A stretch of DNA of 15,943 nucleotides. It comes from Bacillota bacterium. GTDB taxonomy: Bacteria > Bacillota > Clostridia > Saccharofermentanales > DTU023. A model generated the notes under the pieces. That model did not search any database. It was not told where the DNA came from and worked only from the letters and a program-made list of their open reading frames with translations. The position numbers and the translations under genes were made by a program. Position 1 is the stretch's first letter. Every line of letters starts with the position of its first letter. The stretch is from assembly GCA_023388605.1 (NCBI GenBank), contig JAEWFX010000035.1, positions 1 to 15,943 on the forward strand. The letters run 5' to 3'. This document shows positions 13,887 through 15,943 of the stretch, in pieces.

Positions 13887-15344
13887 CTAGTTATCAAAGT
13901 CATCATCATCCTGTAATATCCAGGGCAAAATACGATTATTATTCTTGCGTTTAGGCTGCTGATTGTTTGGTCTCTGCGCCGGTCTCTGACGTTGATCCAT
14001 TTTGCTTCTGTTATCTTCTTGACGCTGTGTACGACTTTCTGCCGAAACTTTTTGAATCAGATCAGCTACTGCAGCACTGTCACTAGATTGATGACGGGAA
14101 GATAATTCAGTTCTCTGCTCAGCTCTTCTCTGCTGCATGCCAGATCTCTGGTTGTAATCAGCAGGCATATCATATCTGTTAGTTTGCTGATTCATCGGTT
14201 CACGGCGATAATCTTGACGATAGTTTTCACGGCTGCGCATATTGTTATTGCTAGTACGCTCAGGTAAGCCGAAGCCAGCATTTCTATCAGTGTTAGAAGA
14301 CAGATTCATCGGACGTTGATTGAGTGCACCGTTGCTATAGTTGGCAAAACCACCTTGATTATTTCCGCTCTGACGATTATCAGCATTGAAACCACTCGCA
14401 ATGATGGTGATCATGATCTCATCTTGCATATTTTCATCGAGAACAGTACCGAAGATAATATCTGCATCAGGTGAAACAGCGTCACGGACTTGTGAAGCGG
14501 CCTCTTCGATCTCTCTGATCTTCATGTCACGACCACCAGTAAAGTTGATCAAGATGCCGCGAGCACCATCGATGGTGGTATCGAGCAAGGGACTGTTGAT
14601 GGCTTGACGAATAGCAGTGGCAGCTCTTCCCTCACCGGTAGCTTGTCCAATACCCATATGACAGATACCAGCATTGGTCATAACACGTTTGATATCGGCG
14701 AGGTCTAGGTTGATTAAACCAGGGACAGCCACCAGATCTGAAATACTGGAAACACCGAAACGCAACACACGGTCAGCGAGACCAAACGCCTCATCGATGG
14801 AGGTATCATCACTGGCGATATCTAATAACTTGTCATTGGGTACAATGACTAGAGAATCAACATATTGTTCCAACTCACGGATACCGCGTTCTGCATTCTG
14901 CATGCGGCGAGCACCCTCGAAACGGAAAGGTTTAGTGACTACACCGACAGTCAATATCCCTAACTTGCGTGCGATCTGAGCGACAACAGGAGCTGCACCA
15001 GTACCGGTACCACCACCCATACCGGCAGTGATGAATAACATATCAGTACCAGCGATGGCCTGTTGAATCTCCTCAGCACTTTCTTCAGCTGCCTTCTGAC
15101 CCATCTCAGGATTGGCACCAGCTCCTAAACCGCGGGTGACCTTTTCACCGATTTGGATGGGCTGCTGAGCAAGGCTACGAATCAGAGCTTGCTTATCAGT
15201 ATTCAGACAAATAAATTCAATGCCTTGGACACCGGCTTCAATCATGCGATCGACTGCATTACAACCGCCACCACCAACACCTACAACTTTGATAGTAGCG
15301 AAACCATCGGAATCCATGGCAAATTGTTTTTGAAAATCAGACAA
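13887..15344 (-). CDS. ftsZ: Cell division protein FtsZ
   Basis: FtsZ is the tubulin-like GTPase that forms the division ring. With the TTG start at 15344 it has 485 residues. The core (about 1-321) shows GVGGGGCNAVD, the tubulin signature GGGTGTG (110-116) and the T7 loop NLDLADIK (212-219). A linker of about 150 residues rich in Gln, Asn and Arg follows, with a short helix-like segment SAAVADLIQKVSAE. The end carries ILPWILQ and then an acidic DDDDFDN; this resembles the C-terminal peptide that binds FtsA/SepF/ZipA but lacks its standard form. The TTG start is chosen because AAGGAG lies exactly 8 nt upstream; an ATG inside the core-proximal sequence has no such site. ftsQ lies upstream, but no ftsA lies between them. 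Confidence 0.96.
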   Translation of the reverse strand: MSDFQKQFAMDSDGFATIKVVGVGGGGCNAVDRMIEAGVQGIEFICLNTDKQALIRSLAQQPIQIGEKVTRGLGAGANPEMGQKAAEESAEEIQQAIAGTDMLFITAGMGGGTGTGAAPVVAQIARKLGILTVGVVTKPFRFEGARRMQNAERGIRELEQYVDSLVIVPNDKLLDIASDDTSIDEAFGLADRVLRFGVSSISDLVAVPGLINLDLADIKRVMTNAGICHMGIGQATGEGRAATAIRQAINSPLLDTTIDGARGILINFTGGRDMKIREIEEAASQVRDAVSPDADIIFGTVLDENMQDEIMITIIASGFNADNRQSGNNQGGFANYSNGALNQRPMNLSSNTDRNAGFGLPERTSNNNMRSRENYRQDYRREPMNQQTNRYDMPADYNQRSGMQQRRAEQRTELSSRHQSSDSAAVADLIQKVSAESRTQRQEDNRSKMDQRQRPAQRPNNQQPKRKNNNRILPWILQDDDDFDN

Positions 15345-15352
15345 AATGAAAT

Positions 15353-15358
15353 CTCCTT
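15353..15358 (-). promoter_or_regulatory. Ribosome binding site that sets the TTG start of ftsZ
   Basis: AAGGAG stands 8 nt before TTG at 15344. The in-frame upstream codons that could also start translation lie before this site and have no comparable sequence near them. Confidence 0.8.
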
Positions 15359-15367
15359 TCGTAACAC

Positions 15368-15484
15368 TTGTATATACAACTTGGGGTAGTCGTTTCAAAT
15401 TAATATGTTAATTATATTACAACATACACTTTCAAAATAACAACTATATTACAAAACACATTTATCAATTTGTTGTAAATACAA
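15368..15484. repeat. Repeated TTGTA elements between ftsQ and ftsZ
   Basis: The 149-bp AT-rich spacer holds two perfect 12-bp dyads, TTGTATATACAA (15368-15379) and TTGTAAATACAA (15473-15484). Between them are two direct copies of a TTGTAATATA element (minus strand; 15413-15422 and 15445-15454) exactly 32 bp apart. The copy at 15413-15422 contains or adjoins a TATAAT that could be a -10 for ftsZ, but no good -35 is visible. A role in control of ftsZ is possible and unproven. Confidence 0.45.
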
Positions 15485-15493
15485 GCAGACAGA

Positions 15494-15943
15494 TTACTCT
15501 TTAGGTATCTCCTGCTTGTTTTGAGTACTATCAGGCGTGAAATAGAGGTTTTTACTGGTAATATCTAAAGTGCCGTCACCATATTTTTTTAGATAGTCAG
15601 CGATCAAAATACGCTTTAGACGATCAAAGTTCTCACGTAGATAGTTAGTGTGCATGGCGATGACTTTGAGCTTGCTGCCATGGTATTCCATATCGATATT
15701 CACTGTGCCGTCAGCTTGTAAAGATATTATTTTCATCAGATCGGGCAGATTGAAATCAGCCTGTGTCTGACTGTCTGCAAGTATCATCTCTGCCATCAGT
15801 GCAATCGCCTTGTTCAGATCTTTTACCTGCGATGTCTTGATCGGTTCACCTACTTCTGTAGGTTCCATAGTGATACCTTTAATCGTCGGAACATCAGTTG
15901 GCTGATCCTGTAATTTGGCAATCACTACACCCTCTCCATCAAA
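15494..15943 (-). CDS. Cell division protein FtsQ/DivIB, C-terminal part (5' end beyond window)
   Basis: An open frame enters from the right edge and gives 149 residues before its TAA. It matches the C-terminal beta domain of FtsQ/DivIB: FDGEGVVI at the edge, a VPTIKGI segment (the usual LP.I.G), then an amphipathic helix, ADGTVNIDMEYHG, NFDRLKRIL and a final GTLDITSKNLYFTP, which parallels the family's ending. The protein is a bitopic membrane component of the divisome that binds FtsL and FtsB outside the cell. The N-terminal membrane helix and POTRA domain must lie beyond the window. Position directly before ftsZ supports the call. An in-frame GTG at 15925 is not the true start because similarity continues upstream. 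Confidence 0.82.
   Translation of the reverse strand, partial: FDGEGVVIAKLQDQPTDVPTIKGITMEPTEVGEPIKTSQVKDLNKAIALMAEMILADSQTQADFNLPDLMKIISLQADGTVNIDMEYHGSKLKVIAMHTNYLRENFDRLKRILIADYLKKYGDGTLDITSKNLYFTPDSTQNKQEIPKE

Noticed and set aside
15345..15398. Longer FtsZ starting at ATG 15398
   Set aside because: The AAGGAG site lies inside that extension and the extra residues have no FtsZ similarity; TTG at 15344 fits better.
15413..15454. NrdR boxes upstream of ftsZ
   Set aside because: The 32-bp spacing resembles paired NrdR boxes, but the elements are not dyads and match the known box poorly.

Overview
This is a chromosomal housekeeping region of a low-to-moderate GC Gram-positive bacterium. The evidence is a SufU-type suf operon (sufC-B-D-S-U), a DivIB/FtsQ-ftsZ neighbourhood, NrdR, strong AAGGAG ribosome binding sites and tRNAs with encoded CCA. 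I would place it in Bacillota, probably a Clostridia lineage; the genus cannot be read from this sequence. No mobile element, CRISPR array or phage gene is visible. All genes except one lie on the minus strand, so expression runs from high to low coordinates.

Right end (13.4-15.9 kb): the 3' part of ftsQ/divIB, a 149-bp AT-rich spacer with repeats, then ftsZ starting at TTG and carrying a long Q/N/R-rich C-terminal linker. No ftsA lies between ftsQ and ftsZ. A 12-bp terminator hairpin follows ftsZ. The best nrdR promoter overlaps that hairpin, so the nrdR transcript should begin inside it.

Middle (9.0-13.8 kb): nrdR, an OmpR-family response regulator with Glu at the phospho-acceptor position, nth (endonuclease III) and recG form a tight cluster of regulation and DNA repair genes. 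A plus-strand flavin-reductase-like gene converges on recG with a 3' overlap and is divergent from the suf operon.

Suf region (3.5-9.0 kb): sufC-sufB-sufD-sufS-sufU-rsmD is a continuous operon for Fe-S cluster assembly plus a 16S rRNA methyltransferase. A 19-bp inverted repeat covers its putative promoter.

tRNA cluster (3.05-3.42 kb): tRNA-His(GUG), tRNA-Gln(UUG) and tRNA-Lys(UUU) with a near-consensus promoter and a strong intrinsic terminator.

Left end (1-2.96 kb): the F-type ATP synthase operon atpB-atpE-atpF and then, instead of separate atpH and atpA, one uninterrupted frame. It encodes only the C-terminal domain of the delta subunit fused to the alpha subunit. The delta N-terminal domain, which normally holds the alpha N-terminal helices, is absent. 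A covalent link therefore appears to replace a protein-protein contact in the peripheral stalk. This delta-alpha fusion is the most unusual thing in the window.
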